DNA of 64,000 bases from Elymus sibiricus (GCA_039707655.1 CM077664.1:200192195-200256194), one strand, 5' to 3'; counted from the first letter of the stretch, positions 37,801 through 50,147 are shown. Numbers and translations are program-made. Notes: generated by a model not told the origin, from the letters alone.

Positions 37801-38896
37801 ATGGTAGGAAGGACTAGGTGCTTGCAAAATTTGAGCCCATTTGGACAAGTTTTGCATACACTTCCTTTGCAAATGCAGATTCTTGTCCAGAAGCTAAACT
37901 TTGAAGTTGCACTCATATGGCTTGATGAAATGAACTGAATTTTGGTGCAGGGTGATGATTTGGAGGTACAGAGGTGTTGGAAAAATTTCAGCTCAATTGG
38001 AAATGCCAAACTGGTACTTCCTTCACAGAGCTTGGATCTGGACAGAAACTAGATGGAATGTTTGAGAGAAAATGGCTAGGTAAAATGATGTCAAGTTTTG
38101 CATGGTCACATCATTTAGGGAATGTGAAGTCCTGGATTAATTTGAGAATTTTTGAAGCAATATAAAATATAGTTGCTTCACAGCCTCAAAATAAATCCAG
38201 AAACAAGAACTGGAAGATGCTCTCAAAATTTGATCTGTGGAACTTGGGATCTTGATGGAAATGGTGAATATATGGATAGGAGAAGCTCCACAAATTATTT
38301 GGGATTTTGCCTGGCTACCAAAATAGTAGCTCCTTTGGAAAGTGCCCAAATTGCAATATTGGCTTTAAATAGGAAAAGGCAATTTCCCTTATTTAATTAC
38401 GGCCAATATTTTTATTGGAGCTCAATATGATCACAAAGAATATCTCCACAAGTTTTCATGAACTTTGGAGATGGATAGATATTTTCCTGGATTTAATTCC
38501 TTCAACTGGCAGAAAAAGGAATTAATTTTAAATGAAAAATATTGCAAATGACTTGGCAATATTTGTGCTTATCCAGGGCTTATAGATAAGGGATGATCAC
38601 TGGGAAAAGTTTGGGAGGCAATAGATCAAAGGAAATTGGAGTTCCTTTGTAACGGAAGGAATTGGGGTTTCCCTTCCGGTAGACCGGAGAGTAGCGTTTT
38701 GGTGGCAAAGTCTTGAGAAAATATCCTGGGTGCCAAGGTTGAATCGGAGAGAATCTCTGGTTGGATAGGAGAGGCAAGGCTAAGTGACCATCTTCAAATA
38801 CCCAAGAGCGAGAGAAAATCCGATAACACCGAAAAAAAGATGGGAGTCAAATCCCGCGAAGGAAAAAAAACAAGGAGCGAAAACCAGGGTGTCACA
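34885..38896 (-). repeat. 5' LTR of the - LARD-like element
   Basis: 4012 bp. On the minus strand it begins TGTGACACCCTGG. A TATATAA box at 37224-37218 is the likely promoter. Confidence 0.9.
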
Positions 38897-39717
38897 GTTT
38901 GGTTGCATCATCTTTCGGATCCAACTTGAACCTCATCTGTTGAAAAAAGAATGGGAGTCTCATTAGGAACAACCTAGAAAGTATGGAACAGAGCAAGACA
39001 ATATTACAAATTGCGATGAATAACATTACTTACGGATAAATGGTCAAGGAAGGTGTTAAACTGGGTTTCGTCTTTGTCATTCCTGTACTGGATCCACGTT
39101 GGCAGGATACGTGCATGACACCTAACGGCAATGGCTACCTCTGATACTAACTTGGCTGACTCTGTAGAATCACGTGGCCTTTTTAAACCTGCCTCAAAAT
39201 GGATCTCCATTCTTCCTCCTTTAGATTTTGTTAACCTGTCAAGCATTATCCCTGATGTCTGTTTCCTCTTGCGCCGAGGTGCTAGTTCAACAACGAATAT
39301 GGAAATTGTTAGTGCACATCAAACTGTGAGAGTACGTATAAAGGAGCAAGCAACTGCAACTTGACTCGGTCACGCACCGTCTTGGTGTTCATGCTCATGA
39401 GGTTCATCTGATCTTGCCAAGTCCTGTAGTGTCAGCAGTGCTTCAGAAGTAGTGTTAGGTGGGAAGGCAGCTTGGGAACATGCCACGTGCGGAGCATTCG
39501 AACGAGTAACTCGTTAAGATGTCGGTACTGTGGAAGGAGGTGTTGCAGCTGCTGGGGCAGGGGATACTGTGTTTGTAGATTTAGCCGGTGGACTTTGACC
39601 TTCTTCTGCACTATAAGTACCAACAGAATCTCGAGGGAAGCTCCTTTTCCGTTGCACCCGACGACTAACAACATCCCCTACCATACTCTTTTCCTTGCTC
39701 TTTTTTGACTTTGCCAT
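38897..39717 (-). pseudogene. CACTA Transposase_24/Ptta-like gene, central exons
   Basis: The exon at 39717-39378 starts with a lysine-rich K-S-K-K-S-K-E-K-S stretch. It has an in-frame TAA near 39513, and its acceptor reads CATG where sister exons read CAAG or AAAG. The exon at 39281-39034 follows ACTAG and carries P-R-R-K-R-K, G-G-R-M-E-I-H-F and P-T-W-I-Q-Y, ending before GTAAGT; these are Transposase_24/Ptta-type motifs. The exon from 38936 (after CAACAG) runs into the GTTTG site at 38901-38897 and continues at 28133. The protein is probably the DNA-binding accessory transposase of the CACTA element, acting in the nucleus. Confidence 0.72.
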
Positions 39718-42700
39718 GTCAAGCCGTACCCACAACACAAAAGAATAATATTCGCTCTTCAGAACTCATTGATGCATGATACAGACGAGCACTACTTTGA
39801 TGTAAGACAACCGTATGAGTAGGATGGAATATGTACGAAAAACAGGACGGCATGACATATTCACACCTATGATGTGTCAACTAAGCAGAAGGATTTTCAA
39901 GAAATTAGAAGCAATGCAAGCTAGACACCATATGAAAGATGCAACCAATATCACTCTGCCAAGTTAAAAGTGTCGCGTCGTAAGTGGAATTTCAAAAAAT
40001 TAGATGCAGTACAAACTAGAAATCAATGCAAGATGCAACCAATATCACACTGCCAAGTTAAACGTGTCTCGTCAAAAGTGATTGATGCAGGATACACAAC
40101 AGCAGTACTTTGATGTAATAACATGGTGTGATAGATAGATGCAGTGTATTCTAGATACAGAAAGGCATGTCATATTCACATGTATAACGTATAAACTCAG
40201 CATGTGCAATTTAATCAAATTAGAAGAAATACAAGCTATACACCATATGCAACATGCAACCAATTATCACACTGTCAAGTTAGAGCAAGCACCTGCGATG
40301 GTGGAGTAGGGGAGATGGAGTCATCATATAGACTTGGAACTTCAACTGCAGTAGCAGTAGCAGTGGCAAATCTAGAGAGACTCCGTTTCCGTTGGTCCAG
40401 AGGACCACCAACATCCCCTAACTTACTCTTTTCCTTCCACTTTTTTGATATTGCCTTTTGAAGTCAAAACCACAAGAAAAGGAATAAAATTGGCTCTGCA
40501 TAACTCATTGATGCAAGATACAGACGAAGACTACTTTGATGTAAGGCAAGCGCATGATAGGAGGACGGAGTATGTACGAAAAAAGGACAGCATTGCATAT
40601 TCACACCTATGAAAGGAGGATGGAATATGTATGAAAAACACTAAGCAGAAGACATTTCAACAAATTAGAAGAAATGAAAGCTATGCACCATATGAACATG
40701 CAACCAATATCACTCTTAAAAGTGTCTCGTCATAAGTGCCATTTCAACAAATTAGAAGCAGTACAAGCTAGAAGACAATGCAAGATGCAACGTATATAAC
40801 ACTCCCAGGTTAAATGTGTCTTATGGTAAGTGATTGTTGCAGGATACACAATAGTACTTTGATGTAAGAACATGGTGTGATAGACAGATTTAGTATGTTC
40901 TAGAAACAGGAACACGTGTCATATTCACAAGTATAATGTGTAAACTAAGCAGATGCAAATCAACAAAATTAGAAGCAATACAAACTAGACATCATATGCA
41001 ACATGCAACCACATATAACAGTGCCAAGTTAGAGCAAGCACCTGTGATGGTGGAGTAGGGGAGATGTGTTCATCATATACAGAACTACGTTGACTGTCTA
41101 GCCCTACGTTGTCTTGCGAATCTTGTTGGGAGGATGTCTGAGTAGAATCTGTCGAGACCCTCTGTTTCAGTTGCTCGGAAGGACCACCATCATTCACTGC
41201 CTTACTAATTTCCATCCGCTGTATTGATTTTGCATTGTGAAGTCAAATCGACAAGAAAAAGGAATAAAATTCGCTCTTCAGAACTCATTCATTCATGAAT
41301 GATTAACGAACAACACTTTGATGTAAGGTAAACACATGATACGAGGATGGAATATGTATGAAAACAGGACCGCATGATATATTCACACCTATGATGTGTC
41401 AACTAACAGAAGGATTTTCAAGAAATTAGAAGCAATGCAAGCTAGACACCATATGAAAGATGCAACCAATATCACTCTACCAAGTTAAAAGTGTCTCATC
41501 ATAAGTGGAATTTCAAAAAAATAGAAGCAGTACAAGCTAGAAATCAATGCAAGATGCAACCAATATAACACTGCCAAGTTAAAGGTGTCTCATCGTAAGT
41601 GATTGATGCAGGATACACAACAGTAGTACTTTGATGTAAGAACATGGTGTGATAGACAGATGCAGTGTATTCTAGATACAGAAATGCATGTCATATTCAC
41701 ATGTATAACGTATAAACTCACTAGCTGCAATTTAATCAAATTAGAAGAAATACAAGCTATACACCATATGCAACATGAAACCAATTATCACACTATCAAG
41801 TTAGAGCAAGCACCTGCGATTGCGATGGTGGAGTAGGGGAGATGGAGTCATCATATAGACTTGGAACTTCAACTGCAGTAGCAGTAGGAGTGGCAAATCT
41901 AGAGAGCCTCCGTTTGCGTTGGTCCGGTGAACCACCAACATCCCCTAACTTACTCTTTTCCTTCCTCTTTTTTGATATTGCCTTCTGAAGTCAAAACCAC
42001 AAGAAAATAAATAAAATTGGCTCTGCATAACTCATTGATGCATGATACAGACGAAGACTACTTTGATGTAAGGCAAGCGCATGATAGGAGGACGGAGTAT
42101 GTACGAAAAAAAGGACAGCATTGCATATTCACACTTATGATAGGAGGATGGAATATGTATGAAAAACACTAAGCAGAAGACATTTCAACAAATTAGAAGA
42201 AATGAAAGCTAGGCACCATATGAACATGCAACCAATATCACTCTTAAAAGTGTCTCGTCATTAGTGCCATTTCAACAAATTAGAAGCAGTACAAGCTAGA
42301 AGACAATGCAAGATGCAACATATATCACACTACCGGGCTAAATGTGTCTTATGCTAAGTGATTGTTGCAGGATACACAACAGTACTTTGATGTAAGAACA
42401 TGGTGTGATAGACAGATTTAGTATGTTCTAGAAACTAGAACACGTATCATATTCACAAGTATAATGTGTAAAGAAAGCAGATGCAAATCAACAAAATTAG
42501 AAGCAATACAAACTAGACATCATGCGCAACATGCAACCACATATAACAGTGCCAAGTTAGAGCAAGCACCTGTGATGGTGGAGTAGGGGAGATGCGTTCA
42601 TCATCTACACAACTACGTTGACTGTCTAGCCCTGCGTTGTCTTGCGAATCTTGTTGGGAGGATGGCTGAGTAGAATCTGTAGAGACCCTCTATTTCAGTT

Positions 42701-45580
42701 GCTCGGAAGGACCACCATCATCCACTGCCTTTCTAATTTCTTTCCGCTGTATTGATTTTGCATTGTGAAGTCAAACCGACAAGAAAAAGGAGTAAAATTC
42801 GCTCTTCAGAACTCATTCATTCATGAATGACTGACGAACAATACTTTGATGTAAGGCAAACACATGATACGAGGATGGAATATGTATGAAAACAGGACCG
42901 CATGACATATTCACACCTATGATGTGTCAACTAAGAAGAAGGATTTTCAAGAAGTTAGAAGCAATGCAAGCTAGACACCATATGAAAGATGCAACCAATA
43001 TCACTCTGCCAAGTTAAAAGTGTCTCGTCATAAGTGGAATTTCAAAAAATTAGAAGCAGTACAAGCTAGAAATCAATGCAAGATGCAACCAATATCACAC
43101 AACAACAGTACTTTGATGTAAGAACGTGGTGTGATAGACAAATATAGTATGTACCAGAAACAGGAAGGCATGTCATATTCACATGTATAATGTGTAAGCT
43201 AAGCAGATGCATTTTACCCTAATTAGAAGCAATACATGCTAGACACCATATGCAACATGCAACCAAGATATCACACTGCCAAGTTAGAGCAAACACCTGG
43301 GATGGTAGAGTAGGGGATATGAGACTTGGAACTTGTAATGCACTAGAAGTACATGGAGAATGTGTAGAGATGGTCCGTTTACGTTGCGGTAGAGGACCAC
43401 CATCATCCCCTTCCTTCCTCTTTTTTGATTTCTCCTTGTAAAGTCAAACCCACAAGAAAAAGGAATAAAAATTGCTTTTCGGAACTCATTGATGTATGAT
43501 ACTGATGAACACTACTTTGATGTAAGGCAACCACAAGATAGGAGGATGGAATATGTACAAAAAAAGGATAGCATTGCATATTCACACCTATGATGTGTGA
43601 ACTAAGCAAAAGGCCTTTCAACTAATTAGAAGTAATGCAAGCTAGACACCATATGAAAGATGCAACCAATATCACTCTGCCAAGTTGAAAGTGTCTCGTC
43701 AAGTGGAATTTCGAAAAATTAGAAGCACTACAAGCTAGAAATCAATGCAAGATGCAACCTATATCACACTGCCAAGTTAAAGGTGTCTCACCATAAGTGA
43801 TTGATGCAGGATACACAATAGCAGTACTTTGATGCAAGAACATGGTGTGATAGACAGATATAGTATGTACCAGAAACAGGAAGGCGTGTCATATTCACAT
43901 GTATAATGTGTAAGCTAACCAGATGCATTTTACCCTAATTAGAAGCAATACAAGCTAGACACCATATGCAACATGCAACCAGAAATCACACTGCCAAGTT
44001 AGAGCAAGCACCTGGGATGGTGGAGTAGGGGAGATGAGACTTGGAACTTGTAATGCACTAGAATTACAAGGAGAATGTGTAGAGATGGTCCGTTTACGTT
44101 GCTGCAGGGGACCACCATCATCCCCTTCCTTCCTCTTTTTTGATTTTGCCTTGTAAAGTCAAACCCACAAGAAAAAGGAATAAAAATTGCTTTTCAGAAC
44201 TCATTGATGCATGATATTGATGAACACTACTTTAATGTAAGGCAACCGCAAGATAGGAGGATGGAATATGTACGAAAAAAGGACAACATTGCATATTCAC
44301 ACCTATGATGTGTGAACTAAGCAGAAGGCATTTCAACTAATTAGAAGCAATGCAAGCTAGACACCATATGAAAGATGCAACCAATATCACTGTGCCAAAT
44401 TAAAAGCGTAGGCTAATAAGGGTATTTCAACAAATTAGAAGCAATACATAGCTACATGCTAGAAGTCATATGCAATATGCAACGAATAAAGGTTTCTCAT
44501 CGTAAGTGATTGATGCGGATTACACAAGAACAGTAGTTTCATGTAAGAACATGGTTAATAGATAGATGTAGTATGTACCAAAAACAGGAAGGCATGTCAT
44601 ATTCACATGTATAATGTGTAAACTAAGCAGATGCAATTTACCCTAATTAGAAGCAATACAAGCTAGACACCATACTTAACATGCAACCACATATCACACT
44701 GCCAAGTTACATCAAGCGCCTGCGATGCTGGTGTAGGGGAAATGTGGTCAACAACTACAGAGCTACGTTGACTATCTTCATCTAGCCTTGTTGTTTGTTG
44801 AGAATCATGTGGGGAGGATGACACTGCACTCTTTAAAAGAGTAGCGCGTCTCACACTAACCCACGGGTGTGCCTGTCTCATCATAAGTGATTGATGAGGG
44901 ATACACAAGAACATTAGTTTGATGTAAGAACATGGTTAATAGACAGATGCACTATGTACCAAAAAACGGAAGGCATGTCATATTCAGTTATTCATAGCTA
45001 TAATGTGTAAACTAAGCAGATGCAATTTAACCAAATTAGAAGAATTATAAGCTAGACACCATATGCAACTTGCAACCACATATCACACTGCCAAGTTAGA
45101 GCAAGCACATGCGATGGTGGTGTAGGGGAAATGCGGTCACCAACTACAGAGCTACGTTGACTATCTTCATCTAGCCTTGTTGTTTGTTGAGAATCATGTG
45201 GGGAGGATGACACTACACTCTTTAAAAGAGTAGCGCGTCTCACACTAACCCACGGGTGTGCCTGTCTCATCATAAGTGATTGATGAGGGATACACAAGAA
45301 CATTAGTTTGATGTAAGAACATGGTTAATAGACAGATGCAGTATGTACCAAAAACAGGAAGGCATGTCATATTCACAGCATATGGCTAAGCAGATGCAAT
45401 TTAACCAATTTAGAAGCAATACAAGGTAGACACCATATGCAACATGCAACCACATATGACACCGAAGTTAAAGCAAGCACCTGCGATGCTAGTGTATGGC
45501 GAATGGAGTCATCAACTATAGAGCTACGTTGACAGTCTTCATCGAATGACACTACACTCTTCATTAGAGCGTCAAACCGT
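39718..45580 (-). repeat. Tandem array of duplicated in-frame exons in the CACTA gene
   Basis: Nine exon-like units sit in a repetitive array. Those delimited are 40454-40293, 41218-41042, 41981-41814, 42746-42570, 43434-43297 and 44149-44012. Further ones end near 44720, 45110 and 45482. Lengths of the six delimited units are 162, 177, 168, 177, 138 and 138 bp, all divisible by three. Most end S-P-T-x-P-S-Q followed by CAG|GTGCTTGCTC. Two main types exist: a basic type (K-K-R-K-E, G-D-x-G-G-P, Q-R-K-R) and a Ser/Gln-rich type (S-E-Q-L-K, S-Q-Q-D-S-Q). Donor spacing is 700-770 bp, falling to about 380 bp at the 5' end. The introns share phrases such as ACTTTGATGTAAG and CACCATATG. Decay: TAG in the 42746-42570 unit, a GC donor near 44719 and a damaged donor near 45110. 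Confidence 0.78.
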
Positions 45581-46428
45581 GTCTTTCCAATCCTCGATGC
45601 AGACTGGAGCGACTACTATTTTCTTTTTAGAATACTGTGCTTGAGATTCTGAAATACCCATGCGTAATAAAACAATAGTGAGAGAGTATGGGTGCAGTTT
45701 GTGGCTTTGTGCACAAGTAGTACAGTGTAAAAGTATCAGATAGCAGGTGGGTCAAAAATAAATGGCGGCAGACATATGATAGCTATACAACATGCATGGC
45801 ACACGAAATTAGATTCTAGGCTTTTGAAATATGAGCACAGGGATGGCTGGGAAGTGCAGGTAATCCTCCAGCAAACCACCACATGTGGTCCTATGAAAAT
45901 AACAATCGACTAAAAACAAATAGGTCAGCCAATTTTTTCTGCACCATCCGATCCACAAGGAACAAGCAGATGGCCTTCATCTACCTCCCGCCAGCCACCG
46001 TTGACGATCTTCCTCGAACCGCAGCGACCACCGGCCCAGACCTCTGCCTCCACCGCCACGGCCTCCCCTCGACCTCACCCCACCGCTGTGCTTGGCAGCG
46101 CCCCCCGGCCATCCCTTTAAGCCCGGCGAACCTCCAGATTGGGCGCCAGCAGCTCCTGCGCCACACACACATCTAAGATAGACACCGAGGCACTGCTTCC
46201 CCGGTGAACAGGCGGACTAGGTGCTCCGCGCGCCTCCGCGGGTGGTGCTTCCTTTAATTGGGAATCAATTGACACTGAATTGAAATCCAGGCAGGTGACG
46301 GACGTCTAGCTAAAGTGAAATAGTAAATGGGGGGAAACCTTGTGCCTCGCGAGTTACTTGGAACATCTAGTATCAGGAAGAATGTGCAGTAAGAAGCGGT
46401 CAACTAGTTTCCTTCGTGGGATGAATAC

Positions 46429-46575
46429 CGTGCGAGAGATTTGCAAGAATAAGGGAAGAGGAGTACCAATATCGGCTGGCGATGATGTGTCCTCCTTCTG
46501 TTTTTTCAAAGATCTTCTTTTGGTTCGCTGGAAACAAGATGTTGTGGAGGACGGTGGAGCCTTGGACGAACCCAT
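46429..46575 (-). CDS. Putative first coding exon of the CACTA gene
   Basis: A 49-codon open exon starts M-G-S-S-K-A at 46575 and ends S-R-T before GTATTCATC at 46428. It has a basic cluster (K-R-R-S-L-K-K-Q-K) that could be a nuclear localisation signal and matches the basic type of the array exons. The start was chosen because upstream sequence becomes GC-rich leader and the exon is phase 0 like the array. Introns between here and 45580 were not resolved. A longer overlapping frame (47203-46400) looks incidental. Confidence 0.5.
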
Positions 46576-47340
46576 GGCCAAGTAGTTGAGTGTGGTGCGG
46601 TGGCCCTCTGTCAGCGGTGGGGAAGCAGATCTGATGCAAAGAACGATGGCGTAGCGGGAACAACTCCGGTGCGGTGGACAGTTGCGATGTTGAAGCGGCA
46701 GCGGTGAGGCGCAGGACGGAGGGGTTGAAGTGGCTCGGGTACGGTGCACATCCACGTCGTGGAGGCAGCTTTGCCTCGGCTTCAACTGCTAAGTCATGGA
46801 GGTCGCCGTGGTTGAGGTTGCGGTGGACGACAACGTTGGGGTATCGGCTCCAGCGTGATGGAGGAGGGCGGCAGTGGATCGGTGCGATGGGGTGGCGGAC
46901 GGAGGAGGCTGGGGTTTCGCGGCTGGTGGAGAGGGAGTTTTGGTGCCCACAGAGTATGAATGGGGAATCAGACGGGGGAGGGGGGAAGCTAAGGCGGAAC
47001 CATGTTTCTGGGACACGCTTGTTTGAAATTTGGTGAAAGTTACAAACTTTTCCCCCATCTAAAATTTCGGACATGCTGCGGGTTGGAGGTAGGACGGTAA
47101 TCTCACGTATCCAAAATAGTGGACGGGAGTGATTTCGGCCGAGCGCATCGGCGTCTAGGCGCCCACGGTATATGAATGTTTTTCGGAGGCAGTTGTGTGG
47201 CATCTCGGTGAAGTTACAAACCTACCCCAGTTTAGACTTGTGGACGTCGGGCCAGTAGGCTTCACGGGTCAGATTTAGGACGGTAATTTCCTTCTACTAA
47301 ACATTGGTCTCGGGCGGTTTCGGGCGAGGAGAGGATCTTT
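46576..47340 (-). promoter_or_regulatory. Leader and promoter region of the CACTA gene
   Basis: GC-rich on the minus strand upstream of the inferred start. A phrase of the type GTAGGTTTGTAACTT-CACC...ATG is seen twice, near 47030-47045 and 47205-47225, with GATTACCGTCCTA and AATTACCGTCCTA next to them. That suggests a ~170-bp duplication. I did not find a convincing TATA box. Confidence 0.4.
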
Positions 47341-48002
47341 TGGCGCTTCGTTCAAAATTTTGAACTAGAAGCATTCACGTTTACAGTACTCTTTAGTTGA
47401 ACTTTCCTAATTAGACCTCGTTATATTTGACCTTGTATGTTTAAAAACCTCATTAAATTATGCGATTCTATTGAAATTTTTGACTCTTGAAAATCCTTTA
47501 ACTACGATTATTTTGGAATGGTGGAGGTAAACTTGAATCTATTTTGTACACGACTATGTATTATCAACAAAGATTGATGCCCCTTTTAGATGTGATTTAC
47601 AAAAGTCATTATCTCGAATTCAAATAGTTGAATGCACTTCCTATGAATTCGAATATTTGAAACCACTTTTATGTTGAATTCAAAATGTATTATAGTTCGT
47701 CGCTAGCAATTTGGAATGTATACCATGTATGTTTCTTATGTATAATGTGCTTGACACTGACTGCAGAGTGTACTCACGTTTATATATGAATTGCAAGAGC
47801 CATGCATTGTCTGGATTTCAAACTACTGACTATGGATCAATAATGTGAAATAATACCATACACATGCTCCAATTCGATAGATTATGGATGTTTGCTATAC
47901 CAATGTTCGTTCATACGTGAATTGCAAATTTTATGATCTCATCCAATTTTTTAAATACAATTTATATTTTAATTTAATGGGTAGAACAGTCCTTTACGCG
48001 TA
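47341..48002. other. AT-rich stretch, no gene seen
   Basis: AT-rich sequence with repeated GAATTCAAA/GAATTCGAA phrases near 47620-47690. It may be the outer CACTA subterminal part or unrelated host DNA. No matching TIR was found. Confidence 0.4.
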
Positions 48003-48340
48003 GATGCACTCTCCCTCGACCCCTCCTCACACGCGCGCTATCTTTCTCTCTCACGCATACGCGCACACACTATATATCCATCGACCTTTCTCTCTCACAA
48101 ATGCTCACCCTCTCTCCCAAAAGAGTCACACACGCACACACTCTATATATCTCCCTCTCTCTCTTACTACTATCTATGACTCTTTTCACTAATCTCAGTC
48201 ACAAACACTATTTCACTCACATGCATGCGCATACATGATCTCCACCGTCCCCCCTCTGTACATATCTCTACGTCGTGTCTCCCGCACGCACACTCTCTTT
48301 AGTCCTCTCTCGCACGCATTGTCTCCACTTCTCTTACTAG
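48003..48340. repeat. CT/CA-rich low-complexity tract
   Basis: Dominated by CTCTCTC, ACACAC and ACGCGC stretches (TCTCTCTCTCAC, CACGCACACACTCTATATAT). Similar tracts recur at 55681-56345 and 61040-61640, suggesting one dispersed element type. Confidence 0.6.
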
Positions 48341-48574
48341 TTGACAGATTTGATTCCATTAGATCATTCGGTAGGATATCCCTGACGGATAAAGTGGATG
48401 GTGATAAGAGGCAAAGATTTTTCCAAGTCGGGGCCCTTGCGATCGAGGAAATACACTACTCCTGGCCATGTATACTTTGATTGGGGTGTGTACAAAGTAC
48501 ATGTCAATACCAAGAGATTGTGTGTGTATATACTATCGACGAACTAGGCCCCCGGCCTATATAACATACCCGGG
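48341..48574. other. Left half of an unassigned sequence split by the Sabrina-like element
   Basis: Ends ...ATAACATACCCGGG and continues at 55501 (GCCTTGGGTTAC) once the insertion is removed. It includes a TATATAACAT phrase. It could be a solo LTR, but I found no clear ends. Confidence 0.4.
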
Positions 48575-50118
48575 TGATATGTCTCCAACGTATCTATAAT
48601 TTTTTATTGTTCCATGCTATTATAGTATCAATCTTGGATGTTTTTATATACATTTATAGCAATTATATATCATTTTTTGGGACTAACCTATTAACTTAGT
48701 GCCCAGTGCCAGTTGCTATTTTTTGCCTGTTTTTGGTTTTCCAGAATATCAGTACCAAACGAAGTCCAAATGCCACAAAACTTTTTGGAGATTTTTTTCT
48801 GGACATAAGAGACACTAGCAGCTTCGGGAGGAGGCCAGAAGCCAGAGGAGGTGGGGGGGGGGGGGCAGGCGCGCCCTGGTGCCTCGTGGGCCCACCTTTG
48901 CCCATTTTGACCTAATTCCACCACTACAAATTCTCAAAAATCAGGAAACCAATAGGGGAGTCCATGAATTACTTTTTATGCCGCCGCAAGCTTCTGTTCT
49001 CGAGAGATCCCATCTGGAGGCCTTTTCCGGTACTCCGCTGGAGGGGGAATCGATCCCGGAGGGGCTCTACATCAACCTTGCTGCCCTTCCGATGATGCGT
49101 GAGTAGTTTACCACAGACCTTCGGGTCCATAGTTAGTAGCTAGATGGCTTCTTCTCTCTTTTTGATCTTCAATACAATGTTCTCCTCGATGTTCTTGGAG
49201 TTCTATCCGATGTAATCACTTTTTGCGGTGTGTTTGTTGGGATCCGATGAATTGTGTGTTTATGATTAGATTATCCATGAATATTATTTAAGTCTTCTCT
49301 GAACTCTTTTATGCATGATTATTATAGCTTCGTATTTCTCTCCGATCTATTGATTTGGTTTGGCCAACTAGATTGATTTATCTTGCAATGGGAGAGGTGC
49401 TTTGTAATGGGTTCGATCTTGCGGTGCTCAATCCCAGTGACAGAAAGGGACATGACACGTATGTATCGTTGCTATTAAGGGTAAAAAGATGGGGTTTATT
49501 CATGCGTGAGTTTACTTTGTCTACATCATGTCATCTTGCTTAAGGCGTTACTCCGTTCTTTATGGACTTAATACACTAGATGCATGCTGGATAGCGGTCG
49601 ATGTGTGGAGTAATAGTAGTAGATGCATGCAGGAGTTGGTCTACTTGTCTCGGACATGATGCCTATATACATGATCATTGCCTTGGATATCGTCATGATT
49701 ATTTGCTTTTCTATCAATTGCCCAACAGTAATTTGTTTACCCACCGTATGCTATTTTCATGAGAGAAGCCTCTAGTGAAAACTATGGCCCCCGGGTCTAC
49801 TTCTATCATATATTAAAAATCCTAAAAATACCTTGCTGCACTTTTACTTTATTTATTTTATTTTATATTTTGGTTCAATCTATCTATCTATCATCATACA
49901 ATTTAATCTTGCAATTAACCGCCAAGGGATTGACAACCCCTTGTTTGCGATGGGTGCAAGGATTTATTGTTTTGTGTGCTGGTACTGTTAACGAGGTGTT
50001 GCGTGATTCTCCTACTGGATTGATAACCTTGGTTTCATAACTGAGGGAAATACTTATCTCTACTGTATTGCATCTGCCTTCCTCTTCAGGGAATTACCAA
50101 CGCAACTCACAAGTAGCA
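48575..50118 (+). repeat. 5' LTR of the Sabrina-like element
   Basis: 1544 bp with TG...CA ends. It includes a run of 14 G at about 48853-48866 replacing a short GC-rich segment seen in the 3' LTR. Confidence 0.9.
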
Positions 50119-50129
50119 GGAAGAATTTC

Positions 50130-50147
50130 TGGCGTCGTTGCCGGGGA
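50130..50147 (+). other. Primer binding site (tRNA-Asp type, one mismatch)
   Basis: TGGCGTCGTTGCCGGGGA, 11 bp inside the 5' LTR. It differs at one position from the site at 24222-24239. Confidence 0.85.

Larger units (their letters stand above)
28139..38896 (-). mobile_element. LARD-like non-autonomous LTR element, nested, - orientation
   Basis: On the plus strand it runs from TGTGGCGCCCCG (28139) to GGGTGTCACA (38896), with perfect GTTTG duplications at 28134-28138 and 38897-38901. The LTRs are 4026 and 4012 bp and the interior is 2720 bp with no gag or pol. It is the same family as 9472-20775 but diverged: there are length differences in the GC-rich LTR section and a different TATA variant. 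Removing it with one GTTTG rejoins a CACTA transposase exon. The LTR pair differs by about 2% over the first ~1.1 kb by eye. Confidence 0.88.
25754..47340 (-). mobile_element. CACTA (En/Spm-type) DNA transposon, nested and degenerate
   Basis: The left end is CACTACAATAAAA at 25754, followed by repeated inverted ACTTCC(A/G)TGA-type motifs typical of CACTA subterminal regions. The minus-strand gene (exons from 46575 to 26707) has a Transposase_24/Ptta-like domain. The style resembles the Triticeae Jorge family, by recognition only. I could not find the opposite TIR, so the right end near 47340 is a guess from where the gene's GC-rich 5' flank stops. No tnp2-type (TNPD) transposase is visible, so this copy is non-autonomous or truncated. 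A LARD-like element occupies 28139-38896. Confidence 0.8.

Noticed and set aside
39718..45580. CRISPR-like or satellite interpretation of the repeat array
   Set aside because: Repeat units are hundreds of bases long, contain splice sites and codon-phased exons, and the genome is a plant.
46400..47203. A 267-codon minus-strand frame
   Set aside because: It overlaps the inferred first exon in another frame, is Pro/Ser-rich from composition, and shows no recognisable domain.
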